From DAOUBF01 sp034432795 (GTDB lineage Bacteria; Chloroflexota; Anaerolineae; DSLN01), in contig DAOUBF010000064.1 in assembly GCA_034432795.1 (NCBI GenBank), positions 1-64,000 of the forward strand: a stretch of 64,000 nucleotides of DNA. Reading direction: 5' to 3'. The first letter of the stretch is position 1, and each line of letters starts with the position of its first letter. Under the pieces are notes generated by a model that saw nothing but the letters and a program-made list of their open reading frames with translations, was not told the DNA's origin and ran no database searches. Shown one piece after another: positions 15,575-24,164 of the stretch. The translations under genes and the position numbers were made by a program.

Positions 15575-16864
15575 ATGCAAATTGATCATGTTGTCTGTGC
15601 CTTCTGCGGCTGTGTGTGTGATGATCTCAGCGTCACCGTTGAAGACGGTCGGATCACGCAGGTCAAAAACGCCTGCGTCTTAGGCAAGGCCTGGCTACAA
15701 GGCCACGCCAACCACACAGACCGACCGGTGGCGCGGATAGACGGCCAGCCGGCCACGCTGGAGCAGGCGGTGGACACCGCAGCCCGCCTGCTGGCCCAGG
15801 CCCGCTATCCGATGATCTACGGGCTGAGCAGCACGACCTGCGAGGCGCAACGCCAGGCGGTGGCACTGGCCGAGGTCCTGGGCGGCTGCATTGACTGCTG
15901 TACCTCCGTCTGCCATGGCCCGTCGGGCATGGCCCTGCAGGGCCTGGGCGAGCCGACCTGCACGTTGGGTGAGGTCAAGAACCGGGCCGACCTGGTGGTC
16001 TATTGGGGGTCTAACCCGGCGGACTCGCACCCGCGCCACATGGCTCGCTATGCTGTTACCCCCAAGGGCATGTTCACCCCGCGTGGCCGCAAAGACCGCA
16101 CGGTCGTGCTGGTGGACGTGCGCCCGACGCCCAGCGCCCGCGCCGCCGATGTCTTTCTCCAGATCAGGCCGGGCAAAGATTTTGAGGTGCTCTGGGCTTT
16201 GCGGGCGCTGGTCAAGGGCCAGCCGGTGGAGGAGGCCAGCCTGGCGGATACCGGCCTGACGCTGGCGCAACTGACCGACCTGGCCGAGCGCATGAAGCGC
16301 GCCCGGTTCGGCGTGCTGTTCATCGGCCAGGGGCTGACCCAGAGCCGGGGCAAGCACATGAACACCTCGGCGGCGTTTCTGCTGGTGCGCGACCTGAATG
16401 ACTTCACCAAGTTCGCGCTCATCCCCATGCGCGGCCATGGGAACGTCACCGGCATTGACGCGGTGATGGCCTGGCAGACGGGCTTCCCCTTTGGGGTGAA
16501 CTTCAGCCTGGGTTATCCCCGCTTTAATCCGGGCGAGTTCACCATGGTGGATGTGCTCAGCCGGGGCGAGGCGGATGCGGCCCTGATCGTGGCCTCAGAC
16601 CCGGTGGCCAATCTGCCGCGAGCGGTGGGGAAGCGCCTGGCAGAGATACCCACTATCGCCCTGGATGCCCATGAGAGTGAAACCACCCGCGTGGCGCGGG
16701 TGGCCTTCACCACCGCCACCGCCGGTATCCATGTGGAGGGCACGGTCTACCGCATGGACAATGTCCCTATCCGTCTGCGCCAGGTGCTGCCATCGCCCTA
16801 TCCATCTGACGAAGAGGTGCTCAAGCGGTTGCTGGCCCGCGTGAAGGAGTTGAAGGCATGTTGA
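15575..16864 (+). CDS. fwdB: Formylmethanofuran dehydrogenase subunit B, catalytic
   Basis: 429-residue molybdopterin oxidoreductase-type subunit that reduces CO2 to formate, or the reverse, in formylmethanofuran dehydrogenase. Cys8, Cys11, Cys15 and Cys34 form a [4Fe-4S] site. Cys113 in SVCHGPSG is at the position of the Mo/W-ligating cysteine of methanogen FwdB. The methylotroph homologue FhcB is known to have lost these. The C-terminal molybdopterin-binding domain is absent here and supplied by FwdD. The end overlaps the fwdA start (16858), indicating translational coupling. No FwdF/G polyferredoxin or FwdE is seen, so the electron partner is unknown. Confidence 0.92.
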   Translation: MQIDHVVCAFCGCVCDDLSVTVEDGRITQVKNACVLGKAWLQGHANHTDRPVARIDGQPATLEQAVDTAARLLAQARYPMIYGLSSTTCEAQRQAVALAEVLGGCIDCCTSVCHGPSGMALQGLGEPTCTLGEVKNRADLVVYWGSNPADSHPRHMARYAVTPKGMFTPRGRKDRTVVLVDVRPTPSARAADVFLQIRPGKDFEVLWALRALVKGQPVEEASLADTGLTLAQLTDLAERMKRARFGVLFIGQGLTQSRGKHMNTSAAFLLVRDLNDFTKFALIPMRGHGNVTGIDAVMAWQTGFPFGVNFSLGYPRFNPGEFTMVDVLSRGEADAALIVASDPVANLPRAVGKRLAEIPTIALDAHESETTRVARVAFTTATAGIHVEGTVYRMDNVPIRLRQVLPSPYPSDEEVLKRLLARVKELKAC

Positions 16865-18480
16865 GGATCATTAACGGCGAGGTCTATGACCCGATCAACG
16901 GGATCAACGGCGAGGTGCGCGACATCTGCGTGCAGGATGGCAAGATCGTCGCGGATGTTCAGGGGGGGCGGACGATTGATGCCAGGGGCATGGTGGTCAT
17001 GCCCGGCGGCGTGGACATGCACGCCCATATCGCCGGGCCAAAGGTGAATCTGGCGCGCAAGATGCGCCCGGAGGACCACCGCGGCGATGTGATGCCCCGT
17101 ACCCCGCTGACGCGCTCCGGTGTCGGCGGCAGTGTGCCCTCCACCTTTACCACCGGTTACCGCTATGCCATCATGGGCTACACCACCGCCTTTGATGCGG
17201 CGGTGGCCCCGCTGGGGGCGCGCCATGCCCATGAGGAGTTCTGCGACACGCCCATCGTGGACAAGGGCTTCTTCGTGCTCATGGGCAACAACGAGTTCAT
17301 CCTGCAACGCCTGGGCGCGGGCGAGCGCGAGAAGGTGCGCGACTTCGCCGCCTGGTTGCTGGAGGCGACCAAAGCCTACGCTATTAAGCTGGTGAACCCA
17401 GGCGGCGTGGAACTGTGGAAGTTTCGCGGCAACGTCCACACCATAGATGATGAAGTGGCTGGCTTCGGCACCACCCCGCGCCAGATCATGCAGACGATGG
17501 CCGATGTGGCCATGGAGTTGAGGCTGCCCCACCGGGTGCACATCCACTGCAATAACCTGGGTATCGCCGGTAACTGGGAGACAACCCTGGAGACCATGAA
17601 GGCGCTGGATGGACGGCAGGCGCACCTGACCCACATCCAATTCCATAGCTACGGCGGCGAGCCTGGCGGGCTGTTCACCTCTAAAGTGGCGGAGTTGGCG
17701 GAGTACGTCAACACGCACCCCAACCTGAGCGTGGATGTGGGCCAGGTCATGTTCGGCGACACAACCTCCATGACCGGCGATGGGCCGCTGGGCTACCTGC
17801 TGTACCAGGTGACGGGCCGCAAGTGGGCCAATGTGGATATAGAGACCGAGGAGGGCTGCGGCATCGTCCCCATTGAGTACAAGGACAAGAACTACATCCA
17901 CACCACCCAGTGGGCCATCGGGCTGGAATGGTTCCTGTTGGTCCAGGACCCCTGGCGCATTGCCCTGACCACCGACCACCCTAACGGGGCCTCATTCGTG
18001 GCCTATCCGCGCATCATCCGCCTGCTCATGGACCGCGAGTTCCGCCGCGAGATGATGCAGAAGGTCCATCAGAAGGCCCTGGCCAAGACCCTGCTGCCGG
18101 AACTGGACCGCGAGTATTCGCTGTATGAGATCGCCATCATCACCCGTGCCGGGCCGGCGCGGCTGTTGGGGCTGAAGCACAAAGGCCATCTCGGCGTAGG
18201 CGCCGATGCCGACATCACCATCTACGCCAAGGACGAGGACAGGGAGAAGATGTTCGCCACGCCGCGCTACGTGATCAAAGATGGGCGGGTGATCGTGGAG
18301 GACGGCCACATTCGTGAGGAGACCTACGGGCGCACCTTCTACGTAGCTCCAGCCTACGACCGGGCGATTGAGGCAGAGATCCGGGATCACTTTGACAGGT
18401 ACTACACCCTCTGCTTTGAGAACTACCCGGTGCAGTTGGAGCATTACCTGCCCCAGCATGAGACGGTGGCATGTGGATAA
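16858..18480 (+). CDS. fwdA: Formylmethanofuran dehydrogenase subunit A (amidohydrolase)
   Basis: 540-residue metal-dependent amidohydrolase that links formate with methanofuran amine (or hydrolyses formyl-methanofuran). A binuclear zinc site is indicated by HxH in GVDMHAHIAG (His55, His57), a lysine in AIKLVNPGG, histidines in VHIHCNNLG and LTHIQFHSYGG, and the aspartate in TTDHPNGASF. The YVIKDGRVIVEDG C-terminal barrel is typical. In the archaeal complex formate tunnels from FwdB to FwdA. It overlaps fwdB and is followed by a palindromic spacer and an SDR gene. Confidence 0.93.
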   Translation: MLRIINGEVYDPINGINGEVRDICVQDGKIVADVQGGRTIDARGMVVMPGGVDMHAHIAGPKVNLARKMRPEDHRGDVMPRTPLTRSGVGGSVPSTFTTGYRYAIMGYTTAFDAAVAPLGARHAHEEFCDTPIVDKGFFVLMGNNEFILQRLGAGEREKVRDFAAWLLEATKAYAIKLVNPGGVELWKFRGNVHTIDDEVAGFGTTPRQIMQTMADVAMELRLPHRVHIHCNNLGIAGNWETTLETMKALDGRQAHLTHIQFHSYGGEPGGLFTSKVAELAEYVNTHPNLSVDVGQVMFGDTTSMTGDGPLGYLLYQVTGRKWANVDIETEEGCGIVPIEYKDKNYIHTTQWAIGLEWFLLVQDPWRIALTTDHPNGASFVAYPRIIRLLMDREFRREMMQKVHQKALAKTLLPELDREYSLYEIAIITRAGPARLLGLKHKGHLGVGADADITIYAKDEDREKMFATPRYVIKDGRVIVEDGHIREETYGRTFYVAPAYDRAIEAEIRDHFDRYYTLCFENYPVQLEHYLPQHETVACG

Positions 18481-18493
18481 GACGTTAAACGTG

Positions 18494-18509
18494 AAACGTC
18501 ATGACGTTT
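18494..18509. repeat. 16-bp palindrome in the fwdA-SDR gap
   Basis: AAACGTCATGACGTTT is a perfect palindrome flanked by direct GACGTTTGACG repeats, filling the gap between fwdA and the SDR gene. It may be an operator or a decayed repeat element. Confidence 0.45.
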
Positions 18510-18539
18510 GACGTTTGACGCTTTGAGGAGGTGATAGCG

Positions 18540-19259
18540 ATGAGGCTCAAAGACAAAGTGGCGATTATCACAGGCGTCAGTGGCGACGGCCAGATCGGGC
18601 AGGCGGTGGCCCAGGCCTTCGCCAAGGAAGGCGCCAGGCTTGTCCTGGTGGCACGCCGGGCCGATAAGGTGAACGCGCGCGCCGAGGAGGTCAAGGCGCT
18701 GGGTGCAGAGGTGCTGGCGATCCCGGCCGACCTGACCCAGGAAGCCGAGGCCAACCGTGTGGTGCAGCAGGCCCTGGAGCGCTTTGGCCGGGTGGACATC
18801 CTGGTCAACCTGGCGGGTGGGCTGACCCGGTATAAGGCGGCCACCGAGCACACGCTGGAGGACTGGAACGCCGAGGTGGGCAACAACCTGCTGACCGCCT
18901 TTCTGTGCTCCAGGGCAGTGTTTGAGCACATGAAGGCAGCAGGCGGCGGGCGCATCATCAACTTTGCGCGGGCGGGTGGCCCCCAGGCCAAGATGGTGGC
19001 CTATAACTGCGCCAAGGCCGGGGTGGTGGCGCTGACCCAGACGCTGGCCCTGGAGGGGCGCAAGCACAACATCATGGTCAACGCAGTCGCGCCGGGGCTG
19101 GTGGACACGAAATCCAACGTCAGCGCCATGCAACCCAAACCGGAGGACCTGGCCCGCTGGCCGAAACGCGAGGAGGTCGCCAACGCGGTCGTGTTCCTGG
19201 CCTCGGACGAGGCCAGCGGCATCACCGGGCAGGTGGTGGAGGTGCCAGGACGGCTGTAA
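18540..19259 (+). CDS. SDR-family protein lacking the catalytic serine
   Basis: 239-residue short-chain dehydrogenase fold with an altered glycine motif (TGVSGDGQIGQA), NLAGG instead of NNAG, and the YxxxK pair kept (VAYNCAKAG, near residue 155). The catalytic serine about 13 residues before the tyrosine is missing (the segment reads IINFARAGGPQAKMVAY). Its reaction is therefore unclear. A GAGGAGG site supports ATG 18540. Placed between fwdA and ftr, it may reduce a pterin or act as a binding protein. No match to the TGx3RxG pteridine-reductase motif was seen. Confidence 0.8.
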   Translation: MRLKDKVAIITGVSGDGQIGQAVAQAFAKEGARLVLVARRADKVNARAEEVKALGAEVLAIPADLTQEAEANRVVQQALERFGRVDILVNLAGGLTRYKAATEHTLEDWNAEVGNNLLTAFLCSRAVFEHMKAAGGGRIINFARAGGPQAKMVAYNCAKAGVVALTQTLALEGRKHNIMVNAVAPGLVDTKSNVSAMQPKPEDLARWPKREEVANAVVFLASDEASGITGQVVEVPGRL

Positions 19260-19283
19260 TTTAGGACGGAGGACGGACGACAG

Positions 19284-19403
19284 GGGTGCATTTCAATTTT
19301 GGGGCAACTGTCAGCAGTCACCCCCTCCCTGCCCCTCCCCCATCCAGGGGGAGGGAACTCACCCCCTCCCCCCTGGCGGGGGAGGGTGAGGGTGGGGGGA
19401 ATA
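19284..19403. repeat. GC-rich repeat with conserved GCATTTCAATTTTGGGG flank
   Basis: About 120 bp beginning GTGCATTTCAATTTTGGGG and running into CCCCCTCCCTGCCCC and GGGGGAGGG units. It is almost identical along its length to the copy at 45868-45986, so the flank is part of the repeat unit. Confidence 0.8.
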
Positions 19404-19479
19404 GCCATCCGTGCAATCCGTTCCCCGAATCCGTTGACAGCCCCCCGTCCTCCGTCACAACCCCGATAGGACGTGAGCT

Positions 19480-20370
19480 ATGACACTCTACATCAACGGC
19501 GTTGAAATAGAAGACACCTTCGCAGAAGCCTTTAAGATGTGGGGGGCGCGGGTGATCATCACCGCCAAGAACCGTAAGTGGGCGCTGGAGGCAGCCACCA
19601 AGATGACCGGCTTCGCCACCTCGGTCATCGGCTGCAAGTGCGAGGCGGGGATTGAGGGCGAGGTGGAGGAGACCCCCGACGGGCGGCCTGGGGTCAGCGT
19701 GCTCCTGTTCACGCCCTCCAAAGACGACCTGCCCAAACGGCTGATGGAGCGCATCGGGCAGACGGTGATGACCTGCCCGACGACGGCCTGTTTCAATGGC
19801 CTGTCCGCCCCAGATAAGGTGTCCATTGGCGGGCAATTGCGCTATTTCGGCGATGGCTATCAGATGAGCAAAGTGATTGATGGCCGCCGCTTCTGGCGCA
19901 TCCCGGTCATGGAGGGCGAGTTTCTGATTGAGGAGAAGTTCGGCATCCAACGCTCGGTGGGCGGGGGCAACTTCCTGATCCTGGGCGAAACCCCGGACGC
20001 GACGTTGGAGGCGGCTGAACGGGCGGTGGAGGCCATGCAGCGCGTGCGCGGCGTGGTGCTGCCCTTCCCCGGCGGCATTGTGCGCAGCGGCAGCAAGACC
20101 CGTTCACGCTACAAGTTCCTGATCGCCTCCACCAACGATGCCTTCTGCCCCACGCTGCGCGGTGTGGTGGAATCGGCCTTGCCGGAAGGGGTTAACTCGG
20201 TGCTGGAGATCGTTATTGACGGGCTGGATATAGAAGCCGTTGAAGAGGCCACGCGGGTGGGCATCCGGGCCGCCTGCATCCCCGGCATCCGGCGCATCTC
20301 CGCCGGAAACTACGGCGGCACCCTGGGGCAGTTCCAGATCCACCTGCATAAGGTCTTGGAAGCCGTATGA
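19480..20370 (+). CDS. ftr: Formylmethanofuran:H4MPT formyltransferase
   Basis: 296-residue Ftr (FhcD in methylotrophs), which moves the formyl group between methanofuran and H4MPT. The N-terminus (MTLYINGVEIEDTFAEAF) and MWGARVIITAKN are typical, as are TTACFNGL, the conserved GGNFLILGET, GIVRSGSK and the C-terminal RISAGNYGGTLGQFQIHL. Length is normal for the family. It is followed 13 bp later by fwdC and then mch2. A broken partial copy of this gene lies at 34907. Confidence 0.94.
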   Translation: MTLYINGVEIEDTFAEAFKMWGARVIITAKNRKWALEAATKMTGFATSVIGCKCEAGIEGEVEETPDGRPGVSVLLFTPSKDDLPKRLMERIGQTVMTCPTTACFNGLSAPDKVSIGGQLRYFGDGYQMSKVIDGRRFWRIPVMEGEFLIEEKFGIQRSVGGGNFLILGETPDATLEAAERAVEAMQRVRGVVLPFPGGIVRSGSKTRSRYKFLIASTNDAFCPTLRGVVESALPEGVNSVLEIVIDGLDIEAVEEATRVGIRAACIPGIRRISAGNYGGTLGQFQIHLHKVLEAV

Positions 20371-20383
20371 AGGGGTTTTCTCT

Positions 20384-21193
20384 ATGACTACGTTGACGCT
20401 CAAACTACAACCCTCCGTTCCTGTGGAAGCCGGTGCGATCACGCCCGATCATTTTCTGGGGAAGACCCCGGCGGAGGTCGCCGACCTGCCCATCACTGTG
20501 GGCAATGAGCAGGCCCGTCTGGGCGACCTGTTCAGCGTGACAGGCAACGGCACGGCGGAGATCGTCCTTGAAGGGGACCTGGCGCGGATCAAGCATATTG
20601 GGGCGGGCATGACCCAGGGGCGCATCACCGTGCACGGGAATGTGGGCATGCACCTGGGGGCGGAGATGCGCGGGGGCGAGATCGTGGTGCACGGCAACGC
20701 CGATGACTGGGCCGGCGCCGAGATGACCGGCGGCTTCATCCGCATCACGGGCAACGCTGGGCATGGCCTGGGCGGCGCCTATCGGGGCAGCCGACGGGGC
20801 ATGAACCGGGGGCTGATCGTGGTGGAGGGGAACGCCGGCAATGAGGTGGGCGCGATCATGCGCCGGGGGCTGATCGCCGTGCTGGGCGATGTGGGCGACT
20901 TCGCCGGGGCGTTTATGACGGCGGGGACGATCATCGTCTTTGGCCAGTTGGGGGCGCGCGCAGGGGCCGGGCTGAAGCGCGGCACGCTCGTGGCCTTCCA
21001 TCCGCCGCAGCTTTTGCCCACCTTCCGCTACGACTGCGTGTATCAGCCGAGCTTTCTGCGGCTGATATTGCAAAGCCTGCGCGCCCGCGGCGTGCCGGTG
21101 AAGGAGGAATATCTGACAGGCTATTACCGGCGCTACAGCGGCGACTTCAATGCCCTGGGGAAAGGAGAGATCCTGGTCTATGATCAGCGTTAA
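20384..21193 (+). CDS. fwdC: Formylmethanofuran dehydrogenase subunit C
   Basis: 269-residue FwdC/FhcC, a right-handed beta-helix related to the GXGXG domain of glutamate synthase. Repeated turns are visible from about residue 65 to 195 (GNVGMHLGAEMRGGEIVVHG, GNADDWAGAEMTGGFIRITG and so on). It is a structural subunit that joins FwdA to the rest. The start is ATG 20384; the end overlaps mch2 by 14 bp, so the two are coupled. Separation of fwdC and ftr from fwdDBA by an SDR gene differs from the usual fhcABDC order. Confidence 0.9.
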   Translation: MTTLTLKLQPSVPVEAGAITPDHFLGKTPAEVADLPITVGNEQARLGDLFSVTGNGTAEIVLEGDLARIKHIGAGMTQGRITVHGNVGMHLGAEMRGGEIVVHGNADDWAGAEMTGGFIRITGNAGHGLGGAYRGSRRGMNRGLIVVEGNAGNEVGAIMRRGLIAVLGDVGDFAGAFMTAGTIIVFGQLGARAGAGLKRGTLVAFHPPQLLPTFRYDCVYQPSFLRLILQSLRARGVPVKEEYLTGYYRRYSGDFNALGKGEILVYDQR

Positions 21194-22145
21194 CCAGCGC
21201 GCTGCTGCGCTTGTGCAGCGCATGATAGGGGATAGCGAGGCCCTGGGCCTGAGCATAACCAGGCTGGCGAACGGCGCCACTGTGATTGACGCCGGTGTCA
21301 AAGTCCCCGGCAGCCTGGCCGCCGGTCAGCTTTTCGCCGAAGCCTGCCTGGGCGGGCTGGGCACAGTCAGCTTCACCCGCCTGGCCTTTGAGGACGCACG
21401 CGGCAGCTTCTGGCTGCCAGCGGTCAGCGTGAGCGTGGACCACCCACACATCGCCTGCATGGCCTCGCAATACGCGGGCTGGGCGATCAAGCGTGAGAAG
21501 TTCTTTGCGATGGGTTCCGGGCCGGCCCGCGCCCTGTATGCCGGCGAGGAGCTTTTCGCCAAGCTGGACTACAAGGATCGGGCCGATGTGGCTATCCTGC
21601 TCCTGGAGGGGCGCAAGTTGCCTGATGAGGGGGTGGCCGAGTATGTGGCGGGCAAGTGCGGGGTGGCGCCAAGCCAGGTGATCATGGCGATTGCGCCGAC
21701 GGCTTCCCTTGTCGGCTCAGTGCAGGTGGCCGCGCGGGTGGTGGAAACGGGCCTGCACAAGCTGGTGGAACTGGGCTGGGACATCAAGCAGATCGTGGCG
21801 GGCTACGGCACCTGTCCCATTGCGCCGGTCGCCAGCGATGACCTGCGCGCCATCGGGCGCACGAACGACGGCGTGCTCTATGGCGGCCAGACCTACTACA
21901 CCGTGCGGGCCGATGATGCCGAACTGGCCGCGCTGGTGGAGAAAGTGCCCTCGTCGTCATCACGGGACTACGGCACGCCCTTCTATGACCTGTTCCAGCG
22001 CTACGGCGGCGATTTTTACAAGATCGATCCCCTGCTGTTCAGCCCGGCCCAGGTGACGTTCAACAACCTGACAAGCGGGCGCACCTTCAGCGCCGGGCAG
22101 GTGAACGCCGCCGTGCTGCGCACGTCGCTGCTGGAGGGCGTGTAA
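21180..22145 (+). CDS. mch: Methenyl-H4MPT cyclohydrolase, copy 2
   Basis: 321-residue Mch with the same landmarks as the copy at 8067: TRLANGATVIDAGVKVPGS, IACMASQYAGWAI, GSGPARAL, GYGTCPIAPV, DGVLYGGQTYYTVRADD, DYGTPFYDLF and a TSGRTFSAG end. The two differ at many positions (for example KREKFFAMGSG versus RRGDFFAIGSG). The start ATG at 21180 lies inside fwdC. This is the copy tied to the fwd/ftr operon. Both may be active, or one may favour the opposite direction or another pterin. Confidence 0.92.
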   Translation: MISVNQRAAALVQRMIGDSEALGLSITRLANGATVIDAGVKVPGSLAAGQLFAEACLGGLGTVSFTRLAFEDARGSFWLPAVSVSVDHPHIACMASQYAGWAIKREKFFAMGSGPARALYAGEELFAKLDYKDRADVAILLLEGRKLPDEGVAEYVAGKCGVAPSQVIMAIAPTASLVGSVQVAARVVETGLHKLVELGWDIKQIVAGYGTCPIAPVASDDLRAIGRTNDGVLYGGQTYYTVRADDAELAALVEKVPSSSSRDYGTPFYDLFQRYGGDFYKIDPLLFSPAQVTFNNLTSGRTFSAGQVNAAVLRTSLLEGV

Positions 22146-22157
22146 ACAGGTTCATCT

Positions 22158-23045
22158 GTGGCGCCAACCATCGGCATCCTCTCCTCGCAACGGGGCTGGC
22201 ACGTGCTGGCCCTGGAAGAGGCGTTGCAGCGGCAGGGGGCCATCCCCTGCTTTTTCCCCATCACCCATCTGGCGGCCTGGATCGGTGGCCGGGCGCACGT
22301 GGAGGTGGATGGCGTGCGCCTGGAGGACTGCCAGGCGCTGCTGGTGCGCACCATCCCCATCGGCTCGCTGGAGCAGATCATCTTCCGCATGGATGCCCTG
22401 CACCGGCTGGAGCACATCGGGGTGCGGGTGATCAACTCGCCTACAGCGATTGAGCGCACGGTGGACAAATATTACACCTCGTTTCTACTGGCGGATGCAG
22501 GCATCCCCACCCCGCGCACGCTGGTGACCGAGGATTTTGACGCAGCCCTGGCCGCGTTCCGGGAACTGGGGGGCGACGTGATCGTCAAGCCACTGTTCGG
22601 CTCGGAGGGCAAGGGCATGGTGCGCGTCTCGGATGAGGACGTGGCCTATCGCCTCTTCCGCACGCTGGAGTTGGGCCGCTACATTTACTATCTCCAGGAA
22701 TACATCCCGCACGGGCACGAGGACATCCGCGCCTTCGTCGTGGGGGAGCGCGTGGTCGCGGCTATGCGGCGGCGGGGCAACGGCTGGAAGACCAACTTCT
22801 CCCAAGGGGCGCAGGTAGAGCCGGTGGTGCTTAACGACGTCCAGGAGGAGTTGAGCCTGCGTGCGGCGCGGCTGGTGGGGACGGAGTACGCCGGCGTGGA
22901 CCTGCTGCCGGCGGAGGATGGCCGCACCTATGTGCTGGAGGTCAACAGCATCCCCGGCTGGCGCGGCCTGCGCAAGACAACCCCGCTGAACATCGCGGAT
23001 GCCATCGTTGCGCACGTGCTGCGCCTGGTGCAGAGCGGCCGTTGA
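22158..23045 (+). CDS. RimK-type ATP-grasp glutamate ligase (MptN-like)
   Basis: 295-residue RimK-family ATP-grasp enzyme. The N-domain (TIGILSSQRGWHVLALEEALQRQG) is followed by the ATP-grasp core: VIVKPLFGSEGKGMVRV, YYLQEYIPHGHEDIRAFVVG, and GTEYAGVDLL..TYVLEVNSIPGWRGL with the metal ligands E and N. RimK relatives add glutamate to pterins and coenzymes; MptN attaches alpha-glutamate in H4MPT synthesis. Its place directly after mch2 supports that role here. GTG start. Lysine-pathway LysX is a weaker alternative. Confidence 0.8.
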   Translation: MAPTIGILSSQRGWHVLALEEALQRQGAIPCFFPITHLAAWIGGRAHVEVDGVRLEDCQALLVRTIPIGSLEQIIFRMDALHRLEHIGVRVINSPTAIERTVDKYYTSFLLADAGIPTPRTLVTEDFDAALAAFRELGGDVIVKPLFGSEGKGMVRVSDEDVAYRLFRTLELGRYIYYLQEYIPHGHEDIRAFVVGERVVAAMRRRGNGWKTNFSQGAQVEPVVLNDVQEELSLRAARLVGTEYAGVDLLPAEDGRTYVLEVNSIPGWRGLRKTTPLNIADAIVAHVLRLVQSGR

Positions 23046-23131
23046 ATGGTTCTCAATAGATCAGTCCACAACGTCGCCTTCGGCGACAGGTGTGCTGAAG
23101 CCACGCTTCAGCAGTCCAAGAAGATGAGAAG

Positions 23132-23998
23132 ATGAGGGGGCGAGGGCAGCGGATCGCCCAGGCCGCGCAGATGGCCTGCCTGCTAGAGGTCAGTGCGCCC
23201 AAGCCGGGCAACGTTAACCGCACCCACGACTTCGCCGAGACACGCTTTGAGGATTTCCTGCTCAGCGCTATCGCTATTGGCCCGGCAATGGCGGCGGCAG
23301 GCCGGGCCAGTGTGGGGCGAACCATCTGGCGGGCGGTCCGCGACACGCACCGGCTGGTGCGCACCAACACCAACCTGGGGATCGTGCTGCTCCTGGCCCC
23401 GCTGGCGAAGGCCTGTTTTCACGCCAGGGAGATTCAGGGGTTGCGTGCGCATCTCGCCCAGGTCCTGGCCGGCCTGAGCGTAGAGGACGCCCGCCTGGCG
23501 TATGCCGCCATCCGCCTGGCCCGCCCCGGCGGCCTGGGCCGGGTGGAGCGGGCCGACGTGGCGGAAGCGCCCACCGTGACGCTCTATGAGGCCATGGCCC
23601 TGGCGCAAGAGCGCGATGCCATCGCCCGCGAGTACGTCACCGATTTCGCCATCACCTTTGACATCGGCTACCCGGCCTTAAAAGCGGCCTGGGCAGCCTG
23701 TGGCGATCTTTCCACCGCCATTGTGCAGGCTTATCTGACCATCCTGGCGCAGGTGCCCGACACCCTGATCGCCAGGAAGCGCGGCGCAGCGATGGCGGCC
23801 CAGGTGTCCTGCTGGGCGCGGCAGGCCCTGGAGCAGGGCGGGGCCCTGACCGCGCCGGGGCAGCAGGCGTTGGCCGAACTGGACCGCGCTTTGCGGGGTG
23901 AGAGCCATGCGCTGAACCCCGGCACAACCGCCGATCTCACCACCGCCGCCCTGTTCGTGTGGCTCATGGTTGAGGGGCCGCACGGACGGGCACGGTAG
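23132..23998 (+). CDS. CitG-family protein (triphosphoribosyl-dephospho-CoA synthase-like)
   Basis: 288-residue protein of the CitG/MdcB family: LLEVSAPKPGNVNRTHDFAETRFEDFLLSA at the start, RTNTNLGIVLLLAPLAKA near residue 70 and NPGTTADLTTAALFVWL at the end. The classical enzyme makes the citrate lyase prosthetic group from ATP and dephospho-CoA. No citrate or malonate lyase is nearby, whereas similar proteins recur in methanogen and methylotroph H4MPT loci. A nucleotide-ribosyl transfer in cofactor synthesis is therefore plausible, but inferred. It is the last gene of the C1 island. Confidence 0.78.
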   Translation: MRGRGQRIAQAAQMACLLEVSAPKPGNVNRTHDFAETRFEDFLLSAIAIGPAMAAAGRASVGRTIWRAVRDTHRLVRTNTNLGIVLLLAPLAKACFHAREIQGLRAHLAQVLAGLSVEDARLAYAAIRLARPGGLGRVERADVAEAPTVTLYEAMALAQERDAIAREYVTDFAITFDIGYPALKAAWAACGDLSTAIVQAYLTILAQVPDTLIARKRGAAMAAQVSCWARQALEQGGALTAPGQQALAELDRALRGESHALNPGTTADLTTAALFVWLMVEGPHGRAR

Positions 23999-24106
23999 GA
24001 CAAAGGACGGAAAACGGTTGTGTGACCCCACACCACGATGCCAGGCCGATAGTGTATATCTTGGCGTGAAGGTCTCTGTGGAGATAATCAGATTCAGGCC
24101 AGAGAT

Positions 24107-24138
24107 GGGGTGGCCCTGGTATAAACCAGGGCCACCCC
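24107..24138. terminator. Perfect 14-bp hairpin between convergent genes
   Basis: GGGGTGGCCCTGGT pairs exactly with ACCAGGGCCACCCC around an ATAA loop. It lies between the ends of the CitG-like gene (plus strand) and the DUF4397 gene (minus strand), so it can serve both. Confidence 0.7.
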
Positions 24139-24164
24139 AATTACAGACCAGTGCTCAGTTCCGA

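Noticed and set aside
18494..18509. Perfect palindrome as a firm operator
   Set aside because: It is embedded in GACGTTTGACG repeats, so a decayed repeat is equally likely; kept only as a low-confidence repeat.
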